A stretch of DNA of 64,000 bases from Gammaproteobacteria bacterium. GTDB taxonomy: Bacteria > Pseudomonadota > Gammaproteobacteria > Pseudomonadales > Azotimanducaceae. Where the stretch lies: positions 21,790 through 85,789 of the forward strand of contig JAPPGA010000068.1 in the NCBI GenBank assembly GCA_028821515.1, read 5' to 3'. The notes beneath the pieces were generated by a model. That model made no database searches. It had not been told where the DNA came from and worked only from the letters and a program-made list of their open reading frames with translations. Numbering within the stretch: position 1 is the first letter of the stretch; each line of letters begins with the position of its first letter. Position numbers and translations under genes: made by a program. Of this stretch, positions 1 through 9,637 are shown piece by piece.

Positions 1-1
1 G

Positions 2-400
2 CTACGGGAGTGCGTGGACGACCTGTGGCTCGTGGCTAACGGAACGGTGACGCGATTCGAGAACGACATCGACGCTTACGCCGAGATGCGCAAACGTCCC
101 GAACCCAAACGGCAGGAGGATCGGAAACGGGCGCTACGACGCAAGCGGGCCGAAAGGCGCGAAGCGTCGCGGCCCCTGCGGCAGCGACGGGACGCACTCG
201 AGCGCGACATGGAGCGGTGCGGAGAGGAACTCGACGAACTCAACACTGTGCTGGGCGCCAGTGCCACCTACGAACTTGCCTCGCCGGAGCGCATCAGCGA
301 GATGCTGGCCCGGCGAGGCAGAGTGAGAAAGGAACTGGCCGAGGCGGAGACCGCCTGGCTCGAAGTCCAGGAGCGGATCGAGGAGGCGGAAGCCGAGTAG
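2..400 (+). CDS. ABC-F family ATPase, C-terminal fragment (truncated by window edge)
   Basis: Reading frame open to the 5' edge: LRECVDDLWLVANGTVTRFENDIDAYAEM..., followed by a charged coiled-coil C-terminus typical of ABC-F (YheS/Uup-like) proteins. Confidence 0.75.
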   Translation, partial: LRECVDDLWLVANGTVTRFENDIDAYAEMRKRPEPKRQEDRKRALRRKRAERREASRPLRQRRDALERDMERCGEELDELNTVLGASATYELASPERISEMLARRGRVRKELAEAETAWLEVQERIEEAEAE

Positions 401-418
401 ACCTCCGCCTGATTCGGG

Positions 419-1282
419 CTACCCTCCGGCTTTACCGGTGAATTCGATCGACTTGCGCACTTTCACGCCCTTGATCGGTTCGATGGTCAGCGTCTTGCGC
501 TTGGCATTCCTTCGTACGACCACCTTGACCGGCTCCTCGGCTTCCGCAACGGCCATGTAGGCGGCTTCGGCGTCGGCTACGTCGTCTTCTCCTACCCGTT
601 GCACGATATCGCCTGGCAGCAAACTGCTACCGTCCTCAGCCGTCAGCACGAGCACCCCACTATCCACACCGAAGTAAGCCCCCAGCGTTTCGCCGATATC
701 GACGAGCCTGAAACCGAATGCCTGCTCGTGGCGACGTTCGTTCCACCCCGACCAGATGTTCGAGGGAGACGCAAAGGACGTAAAGGGAATGGGTTGCGTA
801 TTCAGGACATGAGCCCTGATCATGCCCATCTGCGGCGCCACGTCCACCGTCATCGTCTCGCCATCACGCAACAGTTCCACTTCGACCGTTTCGTCTTTCC
901 CGACACGGTCCAGCGCCTCATGCAGCAGCACGATTGGCGTCTGCGAACCGGTGAGGCGGGCGCTGTTGACGCGGATCACAAGATCCTCTGGTCTGATCCC
1001 GGCATCTTCGGCACCACCGCCCGGCGTGACGCTGGCTACCCGAACACCCTCTTCGTCCTGGGTCGCGATCACGATGCCGAGGAACGGCCGGTCGGACCAC
1101 GCCTTCACATCGAACTCGCCCACATACTCATTGACGTGCTCGGCGAACTTCCCAGCCGCCTGATCGAGCATCTCCCGAGCCTTTTCCAACCTGTCCTCAA
1201 CCGACTCGTCTGCCTGGGGCGTCTTGGCAGACACCGTGACTGCGGCGAAAACGCATACCAGGGGTATCGTCCATCTCTTCAT
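419..1282 (-). CDS. Secreted PDZ-domain protein
   Basis: Signal peptide MKRWTIPLVCVFAAVTVSA; PDZ-like FLGIVIATQDEEGVRVASVTPGGGAEDAGIRPEDLVIRVN; GAGAGG ribosome-binding site before ATG at 1282 (ORF extends to 1306). Confidence 0.7.
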   Translation of the reverse strand: MKRWTIPLVCVFAAVTVSAKTPQADESVEDRLEKAREMLDQAAGKFAEHVNEYVGEFDVKAWSDRPFLGIVIATQDEEGVRVASVTPGGGAEDAGIRPEDLVIRVNSARLTGSQTPIVLLHEALDRVGKDETVEVELLRDGETMTVDVAPQMGMIRAHVLNTQPIPFTSFASPSNIWSGWNERRHEQAFGFRLVDIGETLGAYFGVDSGVLVLTAEDGSSLLPGDIVQRVGEDDVADAEAAYMAVAEAEEPVKVVVRRNAKRKTLTIEPIKGVKVRKSIEFTGKAGG

Positions 1283-1305
1283 TGTGTACCTCTCAAACTT
1301 CAACA

Positions 1306-1815
1306 TTAAAACGCTGCCCTTAAGATTGCGGCGCCCCGATCCTGTGATTCGACCTCCACCAGGCTCTGCAGGAGCACGACCCGCTGATGTAACAGGCGTG
1401 CCCGCTCATCACTGTCGTCCACGTCCTGCAAGTACATGGCGTTGAGCGCGCCATCGACATCCGCGATGCGGTAGGCGAGGACGCGGCCCGTATCGCCGTA
1501 CGCGCCGTGGAATGGCATCGATCGCAGACGTTCCTCAAGCATCTGCGACTCGGCGATCAGGTCCGTTATCGATGCCTGCGCCGCAAGCACTTCGTAGTCG
1601 ACGTCGCCTGCGTGCTCTGAGCGCTCGCCCATGAGAACCGAAAACGCCACGGCGGCAACCAAACACGCAGCCAGTGCCAGCGGCCCTTTCGACGCCGTCC
1701 TCGGCTGTCGCTGCGCCGAGATCGCCACGACGCGATCCCCGAGGCCCGGCGGCGGATCAAGGTCCGGCAGCGCTCTGATTTCATCCCGCAGTGCTTGATC
1801 TTCCTTTTCGTTCAT
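1306..1815 (-). CDS. Putative anti-sigma factor (single transmembrane segment)
   Basis: Lies between the sigma factor and the PDZ gene with overlapping start/stop codons; N-terminal cytoplasmic segment, one TM (PLALAACLVAAVAFSVLMG). Confidence 0.55.
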   Translation of the reverse strand: MNEKEDQALRDEIRALPDLDPPPGLGDRVVAISAQRQPRTASKGPLALAACLVAAVAFSVLMGERSEHAGDVDYEVLAAQASITDLIAESQMLEERLRSMPFHGAYGDTGRVLAYRIADVDGALNAMYLQDVDDSDERARLLHQRVVLLQSLVEVESQDRGAAILRAAF

Positions 1816-2357
1816 CAGTTGGTCCGCGATTCCCTCAGCCGCTGATAGCCGCGCGCGAGTTGTGACTTGGAATAACTCGCCGTACGTCCGAACAGACGGC
1901 CGATCTCCTTGTGTGTATAGCCTTCGACATCATGCAGCCAGATCACGGCCCTCGCCTTCGGCGGCAACCTGTCAAGCGCACGCTCGAGATCCGTGGCGCG
2001 TTCGACCGTTGCCTCGTCCGAGCGCACCGGATCGGCATCCGAGCGCGGGACCACCCGCCACCGGGTCCAGGGGGATCGCAACCGCATCAGGCAGTGATTG
2101 ATGGCGATCCGGCGCACCCAGGCGCCGAGCGCACCTTCCTGATCGAGGGTCCCTGCCTTGGTCAGGACGTCTACGAAGGTGTCCTGCGTCGCATCTTCAG
2201 CGAGGCCCGGATCGCCCAGCATCCGCCGCGCCGTCGTATAGACCATCCGCGAATACGACCGGTAGACCCACTCCTGGGCTGACCGATCACCGCGCTTCAG
2301 GCGCTCGAAGATATCGGCGGATGTGGCGCCGTTGGCCTGTTGCTCGAATCGAAGCAT
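1815..2357 (-). CDS. RNA polymerase sigma-70 family (ECF) factor
   Basis: Region 2 RSYSRMVYTTARRMLGDPGLAEDATQDTFVDV and region 4 LPPKARAVIWLHDVEGYTHKEIGRLFGRTASYSKSQLARGYQRLR. Confidence 0.88.
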   Translation of the reverse strand: MLRFEQQANGATSADIFERLKRGDRSAQEWVYRSYSRMVYTTARRMLGDPGLAEDATQDTFVDVLTKAGTLDQEGALGAWVRRIAINHCLMRLRSPWTRWRVVPRSDADPVRSDEATVERATDLERALDRLPPKARAVIWLHDVEGYTHKEIGRLFGRTASYSKSQLARGYQRLRESRTN

Positions 2358-2520
2358 ATGTCTTTAGATGCACGAGGCCGCCAAAAGGTCGCAGCCCGAC
2401 GACACGCGGCGACAGTGGCCGCAGGATCGTGTAGCGTTGATCCTCAAGCCTGCGCTGGCCTGGCCGCGGTACGCTCCGCACCGCAGGCACCAGCCGCTTC
2501 CCGACTCAACACCAGTCGCA

Positions 2521-3515
2521 TGTTGTCTTCCGCTCGCAGTCTCCTCCCGCCGATTCGAACCTCTGCCGCTACGTCAATCTTCGGCGCCGCCCTGCTGCTG
2601 ATCCCGCTACGTTCGGCGTTTACGGCGGACGCGGACACCGCGGCGGGCGCCATTCAGCGTCCAGCCGTCCCCGCCGAAAACAGCAATCTGATCCAGCGGC
2701 TGGAGCGGACCAGTCTGCTTAACGGCGACGAGGTGGTCGATCGGCTGGCTCTCCTGGGAGACGGGGACGAGGCTTTCCGGGAAACGGGCGGGTTCCTGAC
2801 GCCCAACCCCTACGAGCCGCAATACCGCGAGTCCGGCGCCAGCCTGGCAACGCTTCGATATCCCTTGCCGCGGCACCCGCAGAACCACGAACTGGACGAG
2901 CGCCGCAGCACGTTCGTTTTCTACGGCCAGGAGCCCGTCCTCCGCTGGTATTCGTCCCTGGGATCGAACACCGAGGTCTGCGGCGTCCAGTTTGTTGACG
3001 CCGATCGGGTGGACTACCGGCTCCGCACGTTTCATGACCGGGAGGCAGCCATGCACGCCGGTTACGTCGTGACGCACAGCCATCACTGCGGCACGTGTTC
3101 CTCCCTGCGCGACCTCGCGGTCTACCTGGCGAAACCGGATCTGACTTCGCCGGCGCGAACGTGCGCGCGGCGATGGACGGCGGCGGGCGTCAAAGCGTGC
3201 CTTATGGAGGAGGTCGGTTTCGAGGAGCGCTGCGCCGAGACCTGGGCCTACAACGTGATCCACACCCGCCGCCGATGTTCGGGGACCTGCGTCCGGCACT
3301 ACGGTCTTTGGGACGTACTGACGAACAACATGGGCGACACCCACAACGACGAGCGGGGGAATCTGAACCCGTGTCTTGCCTGCGACGAGTTTGCCTCGGG
3401 TCCAGGCTTCCAGTACGCGGCGGGACGGACACGCCGGACGTCCGGCCTCAGGTCAGCAATCCGCAGGCCTATTGAGGAGATCTACAACGTCGATCACCGC
3501 CTGTACCTCGAGTAG
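2521..3515 (+). CDS. Uncharacterised cysteine-rich protein with N-terminal signal/anchor
   Basis: ORF 2340..3515; likely ATG at 2521 (MLSSARSLLPP...); hydrophobic N-terminus; motifs THSHHCGTCSSLRDLAVYLAKPDLT, RRCSGTCVRHYGLW, NPCLACDEFASGP, AGRTRRTSGL. Confidence 0.65.
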
Positions 3516-3594
3516 AACACGCTACCGAAGGGCCAGCGTGCCCATCGTTCGCTTTGCTGATAGGGTTGTTCCGTTCCGTCGACTTCACAAGACC

Positions 3595-3897
3595 ATGACC
3601 ATTAACGAAATTGCAGACGACATGAGCCAGAAGGCAGGCTCGCTCGACCCGCTCGGCAAGACCTTGCTGTTTTGCCTGGACGACGAGGAGATGCTGATCG
3701 ACGGAACCGGCGATGCGAACGTCGTTTCGATTGTCTCAGGGCAGGAGGTCGAAGCTGACTGTACCGTGCGCATGTCGCTAGACACCTGGGGCAAGCTCCA
3801 GCGCGCCGAGATCAAGCCGTTCATGGCCGTGGCGTCGGGGAAGATCAAGGCGAAAGGCGACATGTCGATCGCCGCCAAGCTCAAGAAGCTGACCTGA
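3595..3897 (+). CDS. SCP2 sterol-binding domain protein
   Basis: Compact SCP2 fold motifs: DCTVRMSLDTWGKLQRAEIKPFMAVASGKIKAKGDMSIAAKL. Confidence 0.85.
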   Translation: MTINEIADDMSQKAGSLDPLGKTLLFCLDDEEMLIDGTGDANVVSIVSGQEVEADCTVRMSLDTWGKLQRAEIKPFMAVASGKIKAKGDMSIAAKLKKLT

Positions 3898-5145
3898 GTG
3901 ACCGAAGCGTCGATCCGGCTCGGCCGTCCGGCCGCGTTCCGGGCGGCCAACGCGACCGGTTCTCTGCTGCAGCAGTGCGGCCTGTCCCTGGTTTCCCTGG
4001 ATCCCGGCGCGATTCTGGACCGGGCCAGGCGGGTGAGCGAGTTTGCATTCAACGATCCTTTGGCGGAGGAAGGACTCAACCGGCTCGTCCGTTCGTTCGA
4101 GTCCGAGGCGCACCTGAGCCTGTTCGGAAGATTCGCGATACGCCGCATGCTGCAGCGGGCTGCCGAGTCCCGCTTTCGCGTCGAGCGCGCGTTCGCGGAC
4201 CACCCGGAGATCGCGGGCGAGGAGATCCGCGACCCGGTGTTCATACTTGGCGCGCCACGGAGCGGAACGACGATCCTGCATGCCCTGCTTCATCTCGACC
4301 GAGACCACCGGGCGCCCCTGTCCTGGGAGTGTCTGCTCCCCTATCCCGCGCCCCGGCCGGCGGACTACGAAGACAACACTCGGATCGATACGGTGCGCCG
4401 GGAGTTCGAGCGGATCTTTCGGCTGGTGCCCGACTTCAGGAAGAAGCACTACATGACAGCGGACTCGCCCCAGGAGTGCCTCGCCATCACCGCCCTCAAC
4501 TTCACCAGCTTCCAGTTCCTGGCCCAGGCGTACCTGCCCGCCTACCACGAGTGGTTCGCGCATGCCGACCAGGTGCGAAACCTGCAGTGGCACCGGCGCC
4601 TTCTGCAGTTCCTTCAGTCTGGTGGCGTGCGCAGACCGCGTTGGCTGCTCAAATCGCCGGTGCACATCATGCGCCTGGGCGCGCTGTTCGAGGTGTATCC
4701 GGATGCGAAGGTGATCGTTACGCACCGCGACCCGGAATACATCGTTCCGTCGACGGCGAGCATCATCTCGTCCATGCGCTCGCTGTATTCGGACCACGAG
4801 GACACCACCCGGACCGGCCACGAGCAACTGCGGATCTGGGCCGACTACTTCAATCAGTTCCTGCGTGACCGCCAGCGACTCGCCCGGGAGTCGCAGATCG
4901 TCGATGTCCTGTTCGACGACTTCGTTCGCAACCAGATGGGTGTAGTCGAGTCCGTCTACGACCGGTTCGGCTGGGAGTTGCACGCGGATGACCGTGGCAG
5001 CATGGAGCGTTTTCTTCGCAACGAGCCCCGGGGAAAGCACGGTGTCCACGAGTACTCCCTGGCACAGATCGGCCTCACGGAGGCCGATCTCGACCGCGAG
5101 TACGCCGACTACCGGGACTTCCTCAAGTCCCTCGAACGAAACTAG
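3898..5145 (+). CDS. Sulfotransferase family protein
   Basis: PAPS 5'-phosphosulfate-loop-like DPVFILGAPRSGTTILHALLHLD; LLKSPVHIMRLGALFEVYPDAKVIVTHRDP. Confidence 0.88.
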   Translation: MTEASIRLGRPAAFRAANATGSLLQQCGLSLVSLDPGAILDRARRVSEFAFNDPLAEEGLNRLVRSFESEAHLSLFGRFAIRRMLQRAAESRFRVERAFADHPEIAGEEIRDPVFILGAPRSGTTILHALLHLDRDHRAPLSWECLLPYPAPRPADYEDNTRIDTVRREFERIFRLVPDFRKKHYMTADSPQECLAITALNFTSFQFLAQAYLPAYHEWFAHADQVRNLQWHRRLLQFLQSGGVRRPRWLLKSPVHIMRLGALFEVYPDAKVIVTHRDPEYIVPSTASIISSMRSLYSDHEDTTRTGHEQLRIWADYFNQFLRDRQRLARESQIVDVLFDDFVRNQMGVVESVYDRFGWELHADDRGSMERFLRNEPRGKHGVHEYSLAQIGLTEADLDREYADYRDFLKSLERN

Positions 5146-5150
5146 ACCGC

Positions 5151-6215
5151 ATGGACGGAGGGAAGATGGAAAGCAGACAGGCGCTGGACGAGTTCCTGGA
5201 CGTGATCCGCAACGCGGACCAGACCTTCCTGGACCCGGAGAAGGAACTCGACGGGCAGGGCAAGGTGGACGGCTATCACCATTTCTTCCACCTGCTGCAG
5301 GTCGCAGTGGACTTCTACCTGCACAACGATCCGCTGCGGCCCCAGCTCATGCCGCTGGCGGACCGCAACCGCAAGCTCTACGGCGACAACGTCGACGCCG
5401 TCTATTACTTCAGCCAGGTGCGCGGCGACCAGAAGTACGTCATCAGCGGACAGCGGTTCGACAGTTGCTACCTCAGCTTCTCCCTGTACGGCGGCGATCC
5501 GAACGGCGAACTGGCGGACCGCGTCTCCCTCAACGTCAACCACCGCGACATGGAATTCGCGGAGGACGGGACCTTCGAGATCCGGCTGACGCCTGAGCCG
5601 AAGGGTGTCAACGAGTTTCGAATCGACCGGGACTCCGTGAGCCTGTTCACCCGCGAGTACTTCTTCGACCGCCCGGCTTCGCGGGAAAGCACGCTCCACA
5701 TCCGCAACGCCTCACCGCAGCCCGCCCGGTTGCCGCTAGACGATGCCGAGCTCGCACGGCGAATCCGCAGCATGGCGATGTTCTTCCAGTGCACGACATG
5801 GATCGCCCCGTTGCCGGTCGAGTTCCCGATCAACGAGTTCTGTACCCCGTTCGAGTTCGATGCGAACCAGGGCGGATGGGGAACGGTGGACAACATCTAC
5901 TGCTTCTCCCGGTTCCGGCTTCGCGAGGACCAGTACCTGAAGATCAGCTTTCGCTCGCCGGAGGCCTGCTACTGGGGGGTGCAGACATGGAACTACCTGA
6001 TGCAATCCACCAACTATGAAGACTTCCCCGTCTGCATCAACAAGGCGAACGCAGTCCCGGAACCCGACGGCCGGTACGAGATCTACCTGAGCCACCGCCC
6101 GGCGCCGCGCAACTGGATCAGCACTGCCGGATACAACGAGGGCGTTCTATTCGCGCGCTGGCTCCTGGCCGAGGCGTTGCCGGAGACGCCGGAGACGGAA
6201 GTCGGTAGCTGGTAG
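5151..6215 (+). CDS. DUF1214-type protein
   Basis: DQKYVISGQRFDSCYLSFSLYG...; C-terminal YWGVQTWNYLMQSTNYED resembles DUF1214 proteins; 6 nt downstream of the sulfotransferase. Confidence 0.6.
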   Translation: MDGGKMESRQALDEFLDVIRNADQTFLDPEKELDGQGKVDGYHHFFHLLQVAVDFYLHNDPLRPQLMPLADRNRKLYGDNVDAVYYFSQVRGDQKYVISGQRFDSCYLSFSLYGGDPNGELADRVSLNVNHRDMEFAEDGTFEIRLTPEPKGVNEFRIDRDSVSLFTREYFFDRPASRESTLHIRNASPQPARLPLDDAELARRIRSMAMFFQCTTWIAPLPVEFPINEFCTPFEFDANQGGWGTVDNIYCFSRFRLREDQYLKISFRSPEACYWGVQTWNYLMQSTNYEDFPVCINKANAVPEPDGRYEIYLSHRPAPRNWISTAGYNEGVLFARWLLAEALPETPETEVGSW

Positions 6216-6230
6216 CGGTCTCGCTTTGCG

Positions 6231-7496
6231 CTAACGCGGGTTGTCGTAGATCGAGGCTTCTGATTTCGATTCTTCGCTGATCTTCCGACCTAGTGACGGG
6301 TAGATCGGAATGTCCTCGTCCGCGAGCGACGCCATGACCTTCTTCCGTGCCATCGCCGCTTCGATGTAGGGAGCGAGTTCCTCCATCTTGCTGCGCTCGC
6401 GTTCATCCTCGCGCTCCTTGAACTCCGGCATGACTTCCGTCCCGAACACCTCCAGCGACTCGCAGATATGGTCGTGGCGGTTCCGGCCGGCCTGCTGGAT
6501 GAACGTGACCTGGTCCACGCCGCAGGCCTCGAACTTGCGCAGATGCGCGCGCAGATCGTCCGGCGTCCCGATTCCGCCCTGGCTTCCCGATAGCGCCCGG
6601 GTGATGTCGATCTGCTCCGGCTCCGCGTCCTGCAATGCCTCGAACTGTTTCCACAGGTCGGTGCGGCCGGGCTGGTGCTCACCGAAGGCGTAGAGGCTGC
6701 CGAGTGCGAAACCGAAAAACTTGAACCCGTCGAGGCCCCGGTCGATCGCCGTCTGGCGGTCGTGGTGGCACGAAAAGCTCGACACCATGCAAATGTTGGG
6801 GTTGACGGCATGGCCGATGGGCACGCACTCCTCGCTCTTGATGATCCGGTAGTACTCCTCGACCCACTCCGTCGCTTCTTCCGGGTCCACGAACGCGAAC
6901 GTCAGGGCGCCCATGCCGAGCCGCGCCGCGAGACGAATGGTGTCCCGCTGGGAACACGCCACCCACAGCGGCGGGTGCGGCCGCTGCACCGGCTTCGGCA
7001 CGATGTTCCGGCACGGCATCTCGAAGTACTTCCCCTTGTAGCCGGGGTAGGGGTCCATCGCGAGCATGTTGCAGATCTGCTCCACCGCTTCGAGATAGAT
7101 CTCACGCTTCTTCTCTACCGGGATGCGAAATCCGCCCAGTTCGAGTTCCGCCGACGATTCGCCGGTGCCGAAATCCACCCGTCCATTTGAAACGAGGTCG
7201 AGCGTCGCGATCACTTCAGCCGTGCGCGCCGGATGGTTGTACTGCGGGATGACCTGGCGAATTCCCTGGCCCAGCCGGATGTTGCTGGTGCGCTGCGAAC
7301 AGGCGGCGAGAAACACCTCCGGCGCCGACGAGTGGGAGTACTCCTCCAGGAAGTGATGCTCCACCTCCCACGCGAAGTCGATGCCGAGGCGATCCGCGAG
7401 TTCCACCTGGTCCAGCGCCTCGTTGAAGAGCTCCTGTTCGGACCCGTCGCTCCAGGGCCGCGGCAGTTGATGTTCGTAGAAGATCCCGAATTTCAT
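6231..7496 (-). CDS. LLM class flavin-dependent oxidoreductase (bacterial luciferase-like)
   Basis: MKFGIFYEHQLPRPW...; SQRTSNIRLGQGIRQVIPQYNHPARTAEVIATLDLVSNGRVDFGTGESS. Confidence 0.9.
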   Translation of the reverse strand: MKFGIFYEHQLPRPWSDGSEQELFNEALDQVELADRLGIDFAWEVEHHFLEEYSHSSAPEVFLAACSQRTSNIRLGQGIRQVIPQYNHPARTAEVIATLDLVSNGRVDFGTGESSAELELGGFRIPVEKKREIYLEAVEQICNMLAMDPYPGYKGKYFEMPCRNIVPKPVQRPHPPLWVACSQRDTIRLAARLGMGALTFAFVDPEEATEWVEEYYRIIKSEECVPIGHAVNPNICMVSSFSCHHDRQTAIDRGLDGFKFFGFALGSLYAFGEHQPGRTDLWKQFEALQDAEPEQIDITRALSGSQGGIGTPDDLRAHLRKFEACGVDQVTFIQQAGRNRHDHICESLEVFGTEVMPEFKEREDERERSKMEELAPYIEAAMARKKVMASLADEDIPIYPSLGRKISEESKSEASIYDNPR

Positions 7497-7578
7497 CTCA
7501 TTACCGTTCGAACCTCGTTGGCCATGCCGGTGCCGGCACAGCGCGCCAAGTCAAAAACAGAAGCCCGCCCAAAAGCAA

Positions 7579-7611
7579 GAGCGGCACCGCGGCTTTCGCC
7601 GCGGGCCGCTC
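7579..7611 (-). terminator. Rho-independent terminator
   Basis: Minus strand GAGCGGCCCGCGGCGAAAGCCGCGGTGCCGCTC followed by TTGCTTTT (7578..7571). Confidence 0.7.
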
Positions 7612-7627
7612 CCTCCAGACTGAGGAG

Positions 7628-7762
7628 GGGACGGACGCCGAGCAGCGTGGGGGAGGCCAATCACTCCGGGCGGCGGACCTGTTCGGAACCCTTACGAGAT
7701 CCGTCAGGGACCGTTGGAGAAGCCCGCCCGGCCGATCTGTCGCGAACATCCGCGTCCGTCCC
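7628..7762 (-). ncRNA. Candidate structured small RNA, rod-like (6S-like architecture; identity not proven)
   Basis: Perfect 11-bp closing stem GGGACGGACGC/GCGTCCGTCCC (7628-7638 with 7752-7762), inner stem CCGGGCG/CGCCCGG (7666-7672 with 7725-7731), large internal loops, TATA-like box just upstream on minus, strong terminator downstream. Confidence 0.5.
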
Positions 7763-7842
7763 AAGGCTATAGACCACGAAAATGCGAGATCGTGCGGGGC
7801 CGGCATCCACTTCGGTAAACTCGACGTATCGAACCGCCTTGA

Positions 7843-8847
<1,005 letters not shown>

Positions 8848-8880
8848 TAGACTTCCCGCAACGTCAAGGGAGAGCCGTAA

Positions 8881-9195
8881 ATGAACCACGTCACCGACGA
8901 ATCATTCGAAGCCGAAGTGCTCCAGGCGGATCGGCCAGTGCTCGTCGACTACTGGGCCGAATGGTGCGGGCCATGCAAGATGATCGCCCCGATCCTGGAG
9001 GAGATCGCTGACGAATACGCCGACCGGGTCAAGGTCTGCAAGCTCGATATCGACGCTAACGCCCAGACGCCTCCAAAGTACGGCATCCGTGGCATACCGA
9101 CGCTGATGCTGTTCCGCAACGGCACGGTTGAGGCAACCAAGGTTGGAGCCTTGTCGAAGTCGCAACTCGCCGCATTTCTGGACAGCAACATCTAG
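8881..9195 (+). CDS. trxA: Thioredoxin
   Basis: [39 protein letters not shown]. Confidence 0.97.
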   Translation: MNHVTDESFEAEVLQADRPVLVDYWAEWCGPCKMIAPILEEIADEYADRVKVCKLDIDANAQTPPKYGIRGIPTLMLFRNGTVEATKVGALSKSQLAAFLDSNI

Positions 9196-9351
9196 AGCCG
9201 GGCGGGGGACCAGCCACCCGTCGGATTCACCTTTCTCTTCCGTCTGACGGGCTGTTCAGGCGACGGTTTCCTGACGTATCGGATGACTTGCCGCGACCCG
9301 GACAGTTTTGCTATTAATGCGTTTCCCGCCGTCGGGAACTTCCCGATTTCA

Positions 9352-9469
9352 CTAGGGGCCTGGGCTGTAGAACGGCACGCCAGTGCCGTTCTAAGCGCGG
9401 GGCAGTAGGTGGGCTTGGGCGGGGGTGAAACACGGCGCACCCGAAGGGCGACGGGTTTCATGGCGCTAA
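9352..9469 (+). repeat. Dispersed GTAG-hairpin (REP-like) repeat, copy A
   Basis: CTAGGGGCCTGGGCTGTAGAACGGCACgccaGTGCCGTTCTAAGCGCGGGGCAGTAGGTGGGCTTGGGCGGGGGTGAAAC...TTTCATGGCGCTAA; matches copies at 26692, 11324 (minus) and 57952 (minus). Confidence 0.88.
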
Positions 9470-9637
9470 ACTAATTTGGAATTGCGCTAGACGCCGCCGG
9501 TAACGGTGGTATATTGCGCGTGTTCGGCGATCCGCCGATCCTTCCCGAAGCTTCGCCGGATTACCTCAACCCCCGCTCGCAGCGCGCGCTTTCCGACCCT
9601 GCGGCGCTTTCCGCCAAACGAATCGATACCATGAACC

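Noticed and set aside
599-1309. Long plus-strand ORF (236 aa) opposite the PDZ gene
   Set aside because: Antisense shadow ORF typical of high-GC coding DNA; the minus-strand frame has a signal peptide and PDZ motif.
3778-5049. 423-aa minus-strand ORF opposite the sulfotransferase
   Set aside because: Shadow ORF; the plus strand carries clear sulfotransferase motifs and gene-to-gene spacing.
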